Shown in pieces: positions 36,546-46,300 of a stretch of 64,000 bases of DNA (position 1 is the stretch's first letter; every line of letters begins with the position of its first letter). This stretch comes from Ignavibacteria bacterium. Lineage in GTDB: Bacteria; Bacteroidota; Ignavibacteria; Kapaibacteriales; UBA4661. The position numbers and the translations under genes were made by a program. The notes under the pieces are model-generated. The model was not told the DNA's origin, did no database searches, and was given only the letters and a program-made list of their open reading frames with translations. The stretch spans positions 1 to 64,000 of the forward strand of contig JAAFIV010000002.1 of the NCBI GenBank assembly GCA_013298775.1. The letters run 5' to 3'.

Positions 36546-37652
36546 ATGCGATTTGTGTCTCCATATCAATATCTCAATTTTATTGGATTTTTACTATCGT
36601 TTGGAATCCTTCCTTTTTCTTTGCTATGCCAACAAAAATCTGTACAACCAGCTACCACAGAAAATGGTGCAACGACTAAAACGATAAACAATTCTGCGAA
36701 TTCCTCGACAATACGCTCCATCAATAAATACGGTGGTCTTCAGGCACAGCTTGATGGTACGGGTCCAAAAGCAATAAAATCTATTCCAATAGAGCCAGAT
36801 ATTCGAGAAGATGAAACGTGGGAAAATATTTGGTCGAATATGAAAACCTCGTTTGAATTTCCCTTTGAAGATTTTCTCAAGAACAACCAAGTAGATGCTT
36901 TAAGCGGAAGCATTGCAATTACTTATCCCTTCAGCGATGCGGCTTCCAGAGCTGATAACGGTAGCAATTCGCAGGGAGTAGCCTTATCTTCTGCGGTTCT
37001 GGGGCTTTCTTTATCGTATAAGCCGATTTCATATTGGTTTGTGAGTGTATCGGTCATGCGTTATTTTTTTCCTGACCAGAAAAGGAGTTGGAATCCAGAT
37101 TTTACGTATAGTTTTGGCTATAACGATTGGCATCCTTATACATTTAGTTTCGTCTATTCAAATTTTCAAGGGAATCGTCTTTTTCCAAATATTGCGAGCG
37201 GGGAAGTTGTGACGCACTTTTGGGAAGGAAATTTTGCACTTGGGTGGAAATTTCCTTCTGCAAAGCTCATTGAGCATGTATGCGTTGTTCATCCAAGCGG
37301 CGGAATTGGTCATAGTTTGCATCTCAATATTCACCCGCAATATAGAATTCAAGGTGCAAAGCAGGACGAGTTGGGGTTTTGGAAAACTGCGCTCAGTTTT
37401 TCAACAAAATACACGATTTATGAGCAGATTTATGCGAATTTTACGGTATTTTGGTATCCCATTCCGGGACAGCAGCAGCCTTGGGACCCTGATTTTACCT
37501 ACGGTATTGGCTTTTTTGATTGGCATCCGTACACACTTTCGTTACAATACAATAACCATGTCGGCGGGCGTTTCCCTTGGAATCCGAGCAAAGCTACGCT
37601 GCGTGGTATTTTGGATGGAACATTATCGCTTTCGTGGAGCTTTGTGTTTTAA
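36546..37652 (+). CDS. Predicted outer-membrane barrel of the polysaccharide cluster
   Basis: A 368-residue protein of no family I can name. A signal sequence (FIGFLLSFGILPFSLLC) and low-complexity linker precede amphipathic strands. An internal duplication is clear: WNPDFTYSFGYNDWHPYTFS, then YSNFQGNR, near residues 180-215, and WDPDFTYGIGFFDWHPYTLS, then YNNHVGGR, near 315-350. It ends with a strand finishing in phenylalanine (TLSLSWSFVF), as outer-membrane barrels do. Position as the last gene of the synthase cluster suggests the export pore for the polymer, in the place of BcsC or AlgE. Confidence 0.7.
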   Translation: MRFVSPYQYLNFIGFLLSFGILPFSLLCQQKSVQPATTENGATTKTINNSANSSTIRSINKYGGLQAQLDGTGPKAIKSIPIEPDIREDETWENIWSNMKTSFEFPFEDFLKNNQVDALSGSIAITYPFSDAASRADNGSNSQGVALSSAVLGLSLSYKPISYWFVSVSVMRYFFPDQKRSWNPDFTYSFGYNDWHPYTFSFVYSNFQGNRLFPNIASGEVVTHFWEGNFALGWKFPSAKLIEHVCVVHPSGGIGHSLHLNIHPQYRIQGAKQDELGFWKTALSFSTKYTIYEQIYANFTVFWYPIPGQQQPWDPDFTYGIGFFDWHPYTLSLQYNNHVGGRFPWNPSKATLRGILDGTLSLSWSFVF

Positions 37653-37657
37653 TCCTT

Positions 37658-37802
37658 TGTACACGACAAAACCTCTGAAAAGCGCATTAAATCAGTCTTC
37701 AGTGGCTTGAGACTTCTTGTCTGTGTTCGTTGCTTGAACCCCACACCAACACTCACAAACAAGAAGTCTCACGCCACTATGAAAAAAGTTTTGTCGTGTA
37801 CA
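37658..37802. repeat. REPIN-like doublet with perfect outer arms, copy 8
   Basis: TGTACACGACAAAAC (37658-37672) and GTTTTGTCGTGTACA (37788-37802) are perfect 15-bp outer arms. The inner arms GTGGCTTGAGACTTCTTGTC and ACAAGAAGTCTCACGCCAC (37702-37777) are the REP-like part. It separates the polysaccharide cluster from the receiver-phosphatase gene. Confidence 0.83.
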
Positions 37803-37935
37803 GAGGTTTTAATCTCGAATTCGAGAGTGAAATATCCTGCAAAAAGTATATTTTGAACTCCTTGAATTCAAGCTCCCGTATCTTGGTTCTTTTTGTCCAT
37901 TTGTCTTTCCTTAGGCTTCTATTTTAGAGTATCGT

Positions 37936-39231
37936 ATGAAAATTTTGGTTGTAGATGATAATGAAGATATGCTTCTTCTTTTGATGCAATTTTTGAAAAA
38001 TTGGGGGCATGACGTTCTTCTTGCAAGCAATGGAGCGGAGGCGTGGCATATCCTTGAAGAAAACGACCAGATTCAATTCGTCATCAGCGATTGGAATATG
38101 CCGCTAATGAATGGCATTGAATTTTGCAGAAAAATACGAGAAGACAATTATTTCGACCGGTATATCTATGTGATTTTGCTCACTGCTAGAAGAGACCAAC
38201 TCGACCTTGTGGAAGGCATGGAGGCTGGCGCAGATGATTTTATGGGAAAACCTTTCAATAAAGAAGAATTGCGAGTTCGCATTCGCGCAGGGGAGCGGGT
38301 TATTCAATTAGAAAAAATCTTAGAAGAGCGTAATAAAAAACTACGAGAAGCACAAGATTCCTTGCAAAAAGACTTGCAAGCAGCAGCAAGTTTGCAAAAA
38401 AGTTTATTGCCAGATAAGAAGGAGTCCCAACCATTTTTATCGCATGGATTTCGGTATGAGTGGCTTTACGTTCCAGCAGCATTTATTGGGGGAGATAGTA
38501 TTAACTTTCTCCGTTTAGATAGTAATCATGCTGGTTTTTATATTGTTGATGTTGCCGGACACGGTATTCCATCGGCAATGACTTCGGTAATGTTGCATCA
38601 AACCTTGTCTGCAGCGAATGGTCAGGCGGGTTTGTTGAAGGATGATATTTCATTTACACCACATGTGTATATCCGCCCCCCAGCAGAAGCACTCTACGAA
38701 CTCAATAATACTTCGCAGCATGAAAACGATGCAATGAATTATTTTACAATGATTTATGGCGTAATGGATGTTCGCACGTCCCGAATCACTCTTGCTCAGG
38801 CGGGGCATCCACCAGCAATTTTGCTCCGTGCCGATGGAAGCGCAGAATTAGTAGAAGGCGCAGGAGGCGTACCAATTGGCATGCTACCCGACATGCTGTA
38901 CGATGAAACTGAACTCACCCTTTCTCTGCATGACCGATTGTTTTTTTACACCGATGGCATTACCGAATGTGAAAACCGTTTTGGGGAACAATTTTCGCAA
39001 GAACGGCTGATTGAAACACTTATCAAATATGCCAATTTGCCCCTCGATGAGATTGTCGCAGAACTCGCGGCAGAAATCAGACTTTGGCGAGGTAGTACCA
39101 CCTACGACGATGATATTACCCTCTTCGCGATTGAAAAATATGCTCAAAGTAAGGAAAATTCAATCCCTGAAGATGTTTCTGCTCCCTTTGATGCGGATTC
39201 GGGGCAAGGTGAAATTGTCATTGCGTTGTAA
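37936..39231 (+). CDS. Receiver-PP2C (RsbU/SpoIIE-type) phosphatase
   Basis: A 431-residue cytoplasmic response regulator. The receiver (ILVVDDNEDMLLLL, FVISDWNMPLMNG with the acceptor aspartate near residue 55, and FMGKPF near 105) is joined by a coiled coil to a SpoIIE-type Mn/Mg phosphatase domain (GGDSINFLRLD, YIVDVAGHGIPSA, LFFYTDGITE, TYDDDITLFA). It would dephosphorylate a STAS protein, such as the one at 21614, when its receiver is phosphorylated. Its place after the polysaccharide genes suggests it links that locus to partner switching. Confidence 0.92.
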   Translation: MKILVVDDNEDMLLLLMQFLKNWGHDVLLASNGAEAWHILEENDQIQFVISDWNMPLMNGIEFCRKIREDNYFDRYIYVILLTARRDQLDLVEGMEAGADDFMGKPFNKEELRVRIRAGERVIQLEKILEERNKKLREAQDSLQKDLQAAASLQKSLLPDKKESQPFLSHGFRYEWLYVPAAFIGGDSINFLRLDSNHAGFYIVDVAGHGIPSAMTSVMLHQTLSAANGQAGLLKDDISFTPHVYIRPPAEALYELNNTSQHENDAMNYFTMIYGVMDVRTSRITLAQAGHPPAILLRADGSAELVEGAGGVPIGMLPDMLYDETELTLSLHDRLFFYTDGITECENRFGEQFSQERLIETLIKYANLPLDEIVAELAAEIRLWRGSTTYDDDITLFAIEKYAQSKENSIPEDVSAPFDADSGQGEIVIAL

Positions 39232-39235
39232 CGGG

Positions 39236-40939
39236 CTATTTTTTTGTCAGAATAGACTTAATACTATTTCTGAAACGCTCCGTAACAGGTAATGGTGACG
39301 CATTCACCAATCCTTTGCGAGAGCTTGTAAGGATTGAATCAAAATGAAGTGTATCTCGGACGCGCATCAACGCTGCTTTTCGAGTAAATTGGTCGTACTC
39401 ATACCACCAAACATTTCCATTGATTGAGCGTTTCATTACTCCTGTCAGGTTTCCTGTCATAACTGTATCTCGGTCGCGGGAAAGGAAAAAACGCGTTGTA
39501 TCATTTGTTGGGGCTTCCTTATTGACGTTGATGGTTTGTCCTTCATCAATAATTTCTTTTGAATTCAAGAGAATTTTAAGATGCCCACCAAAATCATGGC
39601 GGTACGCAAACACAATTTCATTATTAAAATTATTATTGGCATAAATAGGAACATTTCCCACAATGAATGCCTGTTTTCCTATTGGTGCATTTTTTATTCG
39701 TTCAAAACAATCATCAATAACTGCTTGCTGTAATTGACGATTTTTCACATAATTGTCTGCCTGCACCATAAAAGAATGGTAGGTCAAAATAAGGAATAGA
39801 GCGGGGATAATTATTTTCCAGCCATTGCTGAGTTTGTGGAAGAGAGCCGAAAGAAGTATGCAAACAAGAATCCACGTAGAACCGAGAAAACGATTTTCGA
39901 TGCCTTCGATACGCATATTGAAGCCAGAAAAAACCGATAATGCTGAACACGACAATAGTGTCAATGTAACGAGAAGGAGGAATAATTTCCGCTCTCGTGA
40001 AGATTTTTGACTGCTCGGTTCGTGAGAAGATGTTTTTTGTAACGTAATAACAAAAATAATCGTAGAAATAACTAATAGCCACCAATCCCATCGCAGAAGC
40101 AACGCATAACCGTAATGTGTAACGGAAGAACCAATCATCACGGGAGAATCAACGATAACGCTGTACGCCCAACGTGCGAAAGAGCGCAGCATATCACCCA
40201 GCGGGCGTGCTGAGAGACGAGAAAGATTCACGCCATACATTGGCACGATAAATTTTTGAAAGAGCATGAGTGCTACAATTAACAGCACAACAGGGAGCGT
40301 AAAACGCCGTAATGCTTGTCGCACGGGTTCTGAAAGCGGGAATGGTCGTCCTTTGAGATGAGGGATAATAGGCAAAAACATCATAATCAGCATCAGAGGT
40401 GCGCTTACTTCATAAATCAGCATTCCGATAAGAGCAAGTATAAACATACCCCAATAATATTTCTGCTCAGAGGTGCGCATATATCGCGCCAAACTTACCA
40501 AAGCAAGAGACCAAAAAAGAGTGCTTGCCGAACCAATAATCATGACAATAGGCTCAAAGATTGTTGAGGAGGCAATAGTCGGCACAGACCCCAGAAGTAT
40601 GAACCAACGCGCTGAAACTTCTCCACAATATTCTTTCACTACTCTCGAAATCAGAAGAATAGAGCCAATCCAACAAGCAGTATTCAAAAGAATATAAGGA
40701 ACGGGATGAATACCGAAGAGTGCTGGAGTCAGTCCGAAAAAAATTGAACCAATGGGACGTATTCCGCCTCCACCAATAGTATTCCAATGATGAACTGATT
40801 TCCAGATACTTTGGTCAAAATGGTACTGTACGAGCATCATCCAGTCATCCACCATGAAGCTACCACCACCTATAATATATGGCAAGTATGCTAGTGCAAT
40901 CAGGAAAAAAAGGGAGGCAAAAAGGATACGGTTTGTCAT
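39236..40939 (-). CDS. Polytopic membrane glycosyltransferase-like protein (GT-C type)
   Basis: A 567-residue protein with about ten to twelve membrane helices in its first 380 residues and a soluble periplasmic C-terminal part. FMVDDWMML in the first external loop (about residues 29-37) carries the acidic pair typical of GT-C enzymes using lipid-linked sugars. No exact family is recognised. It is the last gene of a three-gene minus-strand unit with a methyltransferase and a GT2 enzyme, resembling GtrABC-like sugar-decoration sets. It converges on the phosphatase gene with a 4-bp gap. Confidence 0.7.
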   Translation of the reverse strand: MTNRILFASLFFLIALAYLPYIIGGGSFMVDDWMMLVQYHFDQSIWKSVHHWNTIGGGGIRPIGSIFFGLTPALFGIHPVPYILLNTACWIGSILLISRVVKEYCGEVSARWFILLGSVPTIASSTIFEPIVMIIGSASTLFWSLALVSLARYMRTSEQKYYWGMFILALIGMLIYEVSAPLMLIMMFLPIIPHLKGRPFPLSEPVRQALRRFTLPVVLLIVALMLFQKFIVPMYGVNLSRLSARPLGDMLRSFARWAYSVIVDSPVMIGSSVTHYGYALLLRWDWWLLVISTIIFVITLQKTSSHEPSSQKSSRERKLFLLLVTLTLLSCSALSVFSGFNMRIEGIENRFLGSTWILVCILLSALFHKLSNGWKIIIPALFLILTYHSFMVQADNYVKNRQLQQAVIDDCFERIKNAPIGKQAFIVGNVPIYANNNFNNEIVFAYRHDFGGHLKILLNSKEIIDEGQTINVNKEAPTNDTTRFFLSRDRDTVMTGNLTGVMKRSINGNVWWYEYDQFTRKAALMRVRDTLHFDSILTSSRKGLVNASPLPVTERFRNSIKSILTKK

Positions 40940-41010
40940 CTTCGTTGGGTAAATATTGGCAAGTACATGAGAAAATTGAGGTAGAGTTTATGCGCATTGA
41001 TTTGGTTCAC

Positions 41011-41718
41011 CTAAACGCATTCCCAAACCGCAATTACCGAGCGTCCTGCATTATATCCAATCAAAAAATCAGTGATTTTTGAAAGCGGAATAATAACGTT
41101 ATCCCACAATGCAATTTGCTCTGGTGTAGGTTGGGATTGTTTCAAGAAAAGTTTATTGACGGTAGAGGTGCATAAACCTAAGGAATCAAGATAAAATGCT
41201 TTTTTTATGCGAAGTTCGGATGGAGCTGTTGCCAAAAGGCTTTTACGCGTGTAACGCCGATAATGCCCAATAGCAGCATCAAATGGGCTAAAAAGCCATT
41301 GGTATGCGGGGGAAAGGACAATAATATGCCCGCCACGTTTCACATAACGCATTGCTGTTGCTAATTGTTGTGTATCATGCTCAATATGTTCAAGAACATC
41401 AATATAAATCGCAACATCAAATTTTTCTTGCTCATCAATACTCTCAAGAAAGCCAATATGTGTTTTGCAACATGATGGTAACGCGCCAGATGATATCTTC
41501 TCTTCAATCCGTGCTGCCAATTCCGCATCTGGTTCAACGCACAGCCATTCTGTTTGTGAGCCATCGCAAAGAGTTGTTGCTGTGCCTCCCAAACCTGCAC
41601 CAACCTCAAGAACGCGTCCTTTTAGGTAGGGTTTTAGAAAAGATGCGTAGTAGCTTTTCCAATGAACAGCTTTTTCAAATAATTCAAGTTCATTTCCAAT
41701 GTAAACGGAGTCGGTCAT
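41011..41718 (-). CDS. Class I SAM-dependent methyltransferase
   Basis: A 235-residue Rossmann-fold methyltransferase. VLEVGAGLGGTATTL (about residues 35-49) is motif I, LCVEPDAELAARIEE is motif II, and FDVAIYIDVLEHIEHD is motif III/IV. The substrate is not evident; being between two glycosyltransferase-type genes it may methylate a sugar or lipid carrier intermediate. Spacing is 43 bp from the GT2 gene and 71 bp to the GT-C gene, consistent with one transcript. Confidence 0.88.
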   Translation of the reverse strand: MTDSVYIGNELELFEKAVHWKSYYASFLKPYLKGRVLEVGAGLGGTATTLCDGSQTEWLCVEPDAELAARIEEKISSGALPSCCKTHIGFLESIDEQEKFDVAIYIDVLEHIEHDTQQLATAMRYVKRGGHIIVLSPAYQWLFSPFDAAIGHYRRYTRKSLLATAPSELRIKKAFYLDSLGLCTSTVNKLFLKQSQPTPEQIALWDNVIIPLSKITDFLIGYNAGRSVIAVWECV

Positions 41719-41761
41719 TTCAGGGTAGATTGTTGTGAATTGAAACGGTGAACAATAATGA

Positions 41762-42754
41762 TTACTTTATGTGTTCAATATCAGAAATATAATCGTTATA
41801 GTGTAAACGCGGCACAAATGGCTGCTGCGAGCGATTATTCAGCACGAGAAAAACCAGTAGTATTGACATCAGAAGTGCTTCAATAAAAATTGCGATGAGT
41901 GTCCCGATTGAGCTTGTCGCCCAGCCAGGTATTGCTACATCGGTAGCAAGCCTTATTGCCAAAACAGCGACAATTCCAAGCAGAGAAAAGATGATAAATA
42001 CAAACGAGACAACGAGTAAACGCGCTGCTGCCACTTCTGAATGAACAGCAATGCCGCTCAAACCATGTAATACCAAAGAAACAAAATTCATTTTTGATTC
42101 GCCCGCAAGACGGCTTCCGCGCTCGGTTGGAACTGCAGTGAGTGGTAAACGTGCCTTCATAATTCCCGCCGCAACATGTATCCATACTTCCGATACGGAA
42201 GAAACTCGTCGTAATAATTCTTTTGGCATAATACTAAAATTTCCAAAAGAAATGGGTGCGCCCGTGAGCAATCGAAATAAGCGTTTATACAAGGCATAGA
42301 AAAAGCGGAACGCAAGGTTTTCTGAGCGTTTAGCGCGTTCTGCAAAGATGATTTTCCCTGTATGAACACCGAGTGCTTGAATAAGCGTAAATACATCTTC
42401 TGGCGTATCTTCACCATCGGAATCCATGACGAGTGTTGGTGCGTGAGCCAGATGTTCTGCTGCGTAGCATAAACCAATAGCAATCGCCCGTTGATGACCA
42501 AAATTTCTTGTTAAATGAATAATGCGGATTGAAGCAATTGAATTCAAATGTTGAAGGGTATCGCCACTAATAGTGCAAGGGGTGGTCGAACCATCATTCA
42601 CGGCAAGAATAGTAAAATGGGTCTGGTATGGCTTTTGGTTTGATAGCGTATTGAGAGCATTGATAAGGAGACCAAAAGACTGCCAATCATTGAAAACAGG
42701 CATAACAATAGTAATTTCTTGGCTATTTTCGGAAGCCTTTAGGGGATATGCCAT
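41762..42754 (-). CDS. Family 2 glycosyltransferase, GtrB/DPM1-like
   Basis: A 330-residue enzyme started at MAYPLKASEN (42754). The GT-A domain shows ITIVMPVFNDW, ILAVNDGST, HLTRNFGHQRAIAIGL and PTLVMDSDGEDTPED with the DxD metal motif. Two C-terminal membrane helices (LLVVSFVFIIFSLLGIVAVLAIRL and a second ending LLMSILLVFLVLNN) anchor it. Relatives transfer a sugar from a nucleotide to polyprenyl phosphate on the inner leaflet, for a GT-C enzyme to use outside; the gene at 39236 is a suitable partner. Confidence 0.9.
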   Translation of the reverse strand: MAYPLKASENSQEITIVMPVFNDWQSFGLLINALNTLSNQKPYQTHFTILAVNDGSTTPCTISGDTLQHLNSIASIRIIHLTRNFGHQRAIAIGLCYAAEHLAHAPTLVMDSDGEDTPEDVFTLIQALGVHTGKIIFAERAKRSENLAFRFFYALYKRLFRLLTGAPISFGNFSIMPKELLRRVSSVSEVWIHVAAGIMKARLPLTAVPTERGSRLAGESKMNFVSLVLHGLSGIAVHSEVAAARLLVVSFVFIIFSLLGIVAVLAIRLATDVAIPGWATSSIGTLIAIFIEALLMSILLVFLVLNNRSQQPFVPRLHYNDYISDIEHIK

Positions 42755-42915
42755 AGCATTCAGAGATTGGGTATGCTCAGTGAATATTCGATTTTTTGCA
42801 TTAAAATCTTGGACACAAAAATACAATCTTCCTGCTAACTTTTTGTAAGATTTTTCTACAAAGATTTTTCCTTATGAATGGAAGAAAAACAAATGAGCGA
42901 ACTTCTTTCGGCTTT

Positions 42916-42989
42916 GGTAGCGCAGACACTCTTGGCTGCGAGTCTTTATGTGGGCTTAAAGAGGCACAGACAGGAGTGCCTGTGCTACC
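42916..42989. repeat. REPIN-like doublet, copy 9
   Basis: GGTAGCGCAGACACTCTTGG opens and GGAGTGCCTGTGCTACC closes the element; GTAG and CTAC tags are on the outside. It is a well-preserved example with a 74-bp span. Confidence 0.85.
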
Positions 42990-43032
42990 ATCAAGAAAAG
43001 CGCACATTGATTTTTTGTTGTTCCTTATGAAT

Positions 43033-43074
43033 TCTGTGGTATTGCATCTGTGGTATTGCATCTGTGGTATTGCA
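43033..43074. repeat. 14-bp tandem repeat x3
   Basis: TCTGTGGTATTGCA is repeated three times without change. It lies in the divergent intergenic region about 280 bp from either gene. Confidence 0.85.
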
Positions 43075-43201
43075 ACAGTATTATCATCCGTAAGTATGGA
43101 ATTTTTCATATCAAACGAGTGAAGAAAGATATTTGCGAAGTTGAATGAAATTCTGCAAATTAACCTCTCAAAGCAAGCAAGTACAAGTATTCCCATTCCA
43201 A

Positions 43202-43297
43202 TTGGTGTACAGTTTGGTTGGTGTACAGTTTGGTTGGTGTACAGTTTGGTTGGTGTACAGTTTAGTTGGTGTACAGTTTGGTTGGTGTACAGTTTGG
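43202..43297. repeat. 16-bp tandem repeat x6 upstream of the giant secreted protein
   Basis: TTGGTGTACAGTTTGG is repeated six times over exactly 96 bp with a single change (TTTAG at 43261-43265). It ends 43 bp before the proposed ATG at 43341. Unit length equals that of the repeat at 22656 but the sequence differs. Confidence 0.9.
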
Positions 43298-43340
43298 TTT
43301 AGTTCAACATGTCTTTCTGTTCTATTTCACGGGGTTCTCT

Positions 43341-46300
43341 ATGCACAATTTTACAGGATTGAGGCTGCATCGGGCATTCAAAATAATGACCCCAAGCGTC
43401 ATTGCAGCACTGTTTCTCTTCTTTTCATGCACTTCGTTTACACTTCGCGCTCAACAGTCCACCGAACTTGCACAGTTCTTCTCCGCAAACGGACCTTTTT
43501 CTGGCGTGCCAAAAACACTCGTGCGTTCAGGAAATACGCTCTTTGTCGGTATCGTTTCCAGTAATCAGGACGTGCGTACAAAAAGTGGAATTTTTCAGCT
43601 TTTGCCTCAAGACTCAGCATGGGTGCGGCTTTCAGGCATTCCTGATTCTGCCAATATCCAAACCCTCTTGAGTGCGCCCAGTACCTCGCAGACCGCGCTA
43701 TTGCTGATGTATAATGCAAGTGTGGGAAATGGAAAACTCCTGCGCTCTGTTGATAATGGTCGCTCATGGTCAGCACCGATGGGCGTTACGCAGGGTTTTA
43801 CGCATATTGTGGAAGTGGGGCAAGATACCTTGATTGCCAGAACAGGCATCGGTACTGGTGTTCCGACCTTGTTCTACCGCAGCGTGGATGCTGGTGCATC
43901 GTGGGCGCAAATTCAGCAATCTCGCAATTCTATCAATTCAATAGTTTCCTATCAATCTCTCCGAAACACCAGCAACAAAGCACTCTTTGGCGGCTCAAAT
44001 GGTCTCGGACTTTTCCGCTCGACGAATAACGGCTCGAATTGGCAACAAGTGAGTTTTTCTGCGCCAAGCCAGACGGTTACAGTGCTAGCGGTGTATGCCT
44101 CGCAAGAAGACGTGCTGTATCTTTCCACCAATCACGGTATCTATACAAGCAATGATGCGGGTTTAAGCTGGATAGCCATTAACAAAGGCTTGGAAATGAA
44201 CCGCGGAACACAAACCGCAAATGCCTTCAAAAGCTGGCAAAATCGTCTCTTTGCAGCGACAAATATGGGTCTCATGGAATGGAAACCGAATGAACAAACA
44301 AAAGATTCCTCGTGGGTGCGTGTGGACGTGGATGGCATTGCCGCAAACGACGAAGTAATGCAGTTTGCAGAGTTTTCGTCGTCGTCCAGTTCCTCCTTGT
44401 CGCAACTTGCGCTGCTGAGTGGGCAAGGGGTTTTTCGTTTGAATGAGGGTGGGAGAAATCAGAGTGCCACGTGGCAGCCGATAAATACTGGTCTTCCAAG
44501 CATTGCCGCCCATTCTTTTTCGCTCGCTTCCGAAGGCAATACGCTGGTGGCGGCGCAAGCGCAGGAAGGTGTTTTCCGTGCTGGATTGTCGGGAACAGCA
44601 CAAGCACGTTTTGTTGCGGATAATCAAAGCCTTGTGAATCTTGGAATAATGCTCCCTCTCAGCCGTATCAATGCTAGTCAAATAGCCGTTGTGCCGCCAC
44701 GTATTTTTTCAGGAAAAACGCGCTTTATTTTGACAACACAAACAGGAATTTTTACCGCGCTAATTCCTTCGCAAAGCTCACCAAACCTTGCGTGGAAAGC
44801 TGCCGACGGAGAAACCTCAGGCACAGAAATAACAAGTTTTGCCGTGCAAGCAAGTACGCAAGCGGCTTCTGGGAGTGGACGCTTGTATGCTGGCGCGAAA
44901 GATGGCGTAATTGTGCGCTCCAGCAACGAAGGCGCGACGTGGATGCGCGTCCAGACTGACTTTGCCGCCAGCGTGAATAGCATTCTTGCCTTTGGGCAAC
45001 GCCTTTTGGCAGGGACAAATTCTGGTTTGGCAGAAAGCATAAACAATGGCGAGCGTTGGAGCTTAGTGCCTGCGCCGCGTTGGACTTCGCAACTCGCAAT
45101 TTCCGCACTCGGAGCGGCATGGGAAGCAGAAACGCTGCTTGCCGCAACACCTCAAGGAATCTACCGTTCCAGCGATAATGGCGCAACGTGGCTGTTGCAG
45201 CCAAATTCAAACGACATCGGCACGGTGAATGCTTTTCTGGAACGGCAAGGTACATTCTACGCCGCAACATCGCTTGGATGCTACCGTTCCAGCGATAACG
45301 GACGCACGTGGATTCGCATTTCACCAAACACCATTCGCACTGTTCTTACGCTCGCCGACACAGACAACGCCCTCGCGCTCGGCACAGCAGACAACGGATT
45401 TTTTACAATTTCTTTGCCGCCCAGAACTGCCGCCGCACCCGTGATTACAAGCCTCAGCAGCGATAGTACGATTGTTGGCTCGCCGATGCGGGAGGTGATA
45501 GTGCGCGGACGAAATTTTGCACAAAACGCGCGGATAGAATTTGGTGGACAGCCCGTCACGCCAGAAATGGTGCGCATTGTGTCGGCAACGGAAGTGCGCT
45601 GTACTTTACAGAGCAGTTTTTTTGCGAATGTTGGCGACATTATTCTCAGCCTCATCAATCCTGCTTCGGCGAGCATTCCGAGCCAGCAAGCGAGTACGCT
45701 TTTTCGCGTTGTGGAAGTCCCGCGCACCGCACCAGTGCTGCTTTCTGTCCAACCCGATTCGCTCTTTGTCAATGAACCCGAAACAATCACGCTGAATGGT
45801 TTGAACTTCAGTAACTGCGCGGTATCGGTGAATAATGAGGAACTCACACCAACGAGCAATACTGGCACACGCATCAGCCTCGCAATACCTCTGCGCCTTG
45901 TAAACACGCTAGGCGCGAGGCAGGGAGAGATTCGCAATCGCATGACAAATGAGCGAGCCGTCTTTGTTTTGCGCGTGGTAGAGCGTCCCGAAACACCGCC
46001 AATACTCAGCCTTGAAGCCCCATCACTACAAGAGTTTCGGGCATATCGCACGTTTCCTTCCGATGCGCAAGAGTTTATCCTTTCTGCCACGAATGCGCCA
46101 AACGGCGTTCTTCTTCAGGTTTCACGCGGCTTCCAGCTTGCCTTGAATAGCGGAGTGTGGTCGTCGGATTCATTGCGGATTTTGCCAATGAGCGGAACAA
46201 GTCAAATTCCTCCAACGCGCGTAGCAGTGCGCTTTTTTTCGCAAATTGATTTCTTAGCTAACCTAAGCACAACACAAGGAACGGTGCGTATCTTGAGCGG

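Larger units (their letters stand above)
42755..43340. other. 586-bp divergent intergenic region with three repeat types
   Basis: Between the minus-strand glycosyltransferase operon and the plus-strand giant secreted protein are, in order, a REPIN-like doublet, a 14-bp tandem repeat and a 16-bp tandem repeat. Frames open through the 16-bp repeats do not look like real genes. Confidence 0.7.

Noticed and set aside
43145-43564. Frame translating the 16-bp repeat tract
   Set aside because: The product is a low-complexity repeat (VYSLVGVQFGWCT) in the intergenic region, out of frame with the secreted protein, without a ribosome-binding site.
45281-46090. 269-codon minus-strand frame inside the giant secreted protein gene
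   Set aside because: Arg/Ser-rich antisense translation of a repeat-type secreted protein gene; the plus-strand frame carries the TIG domains there.
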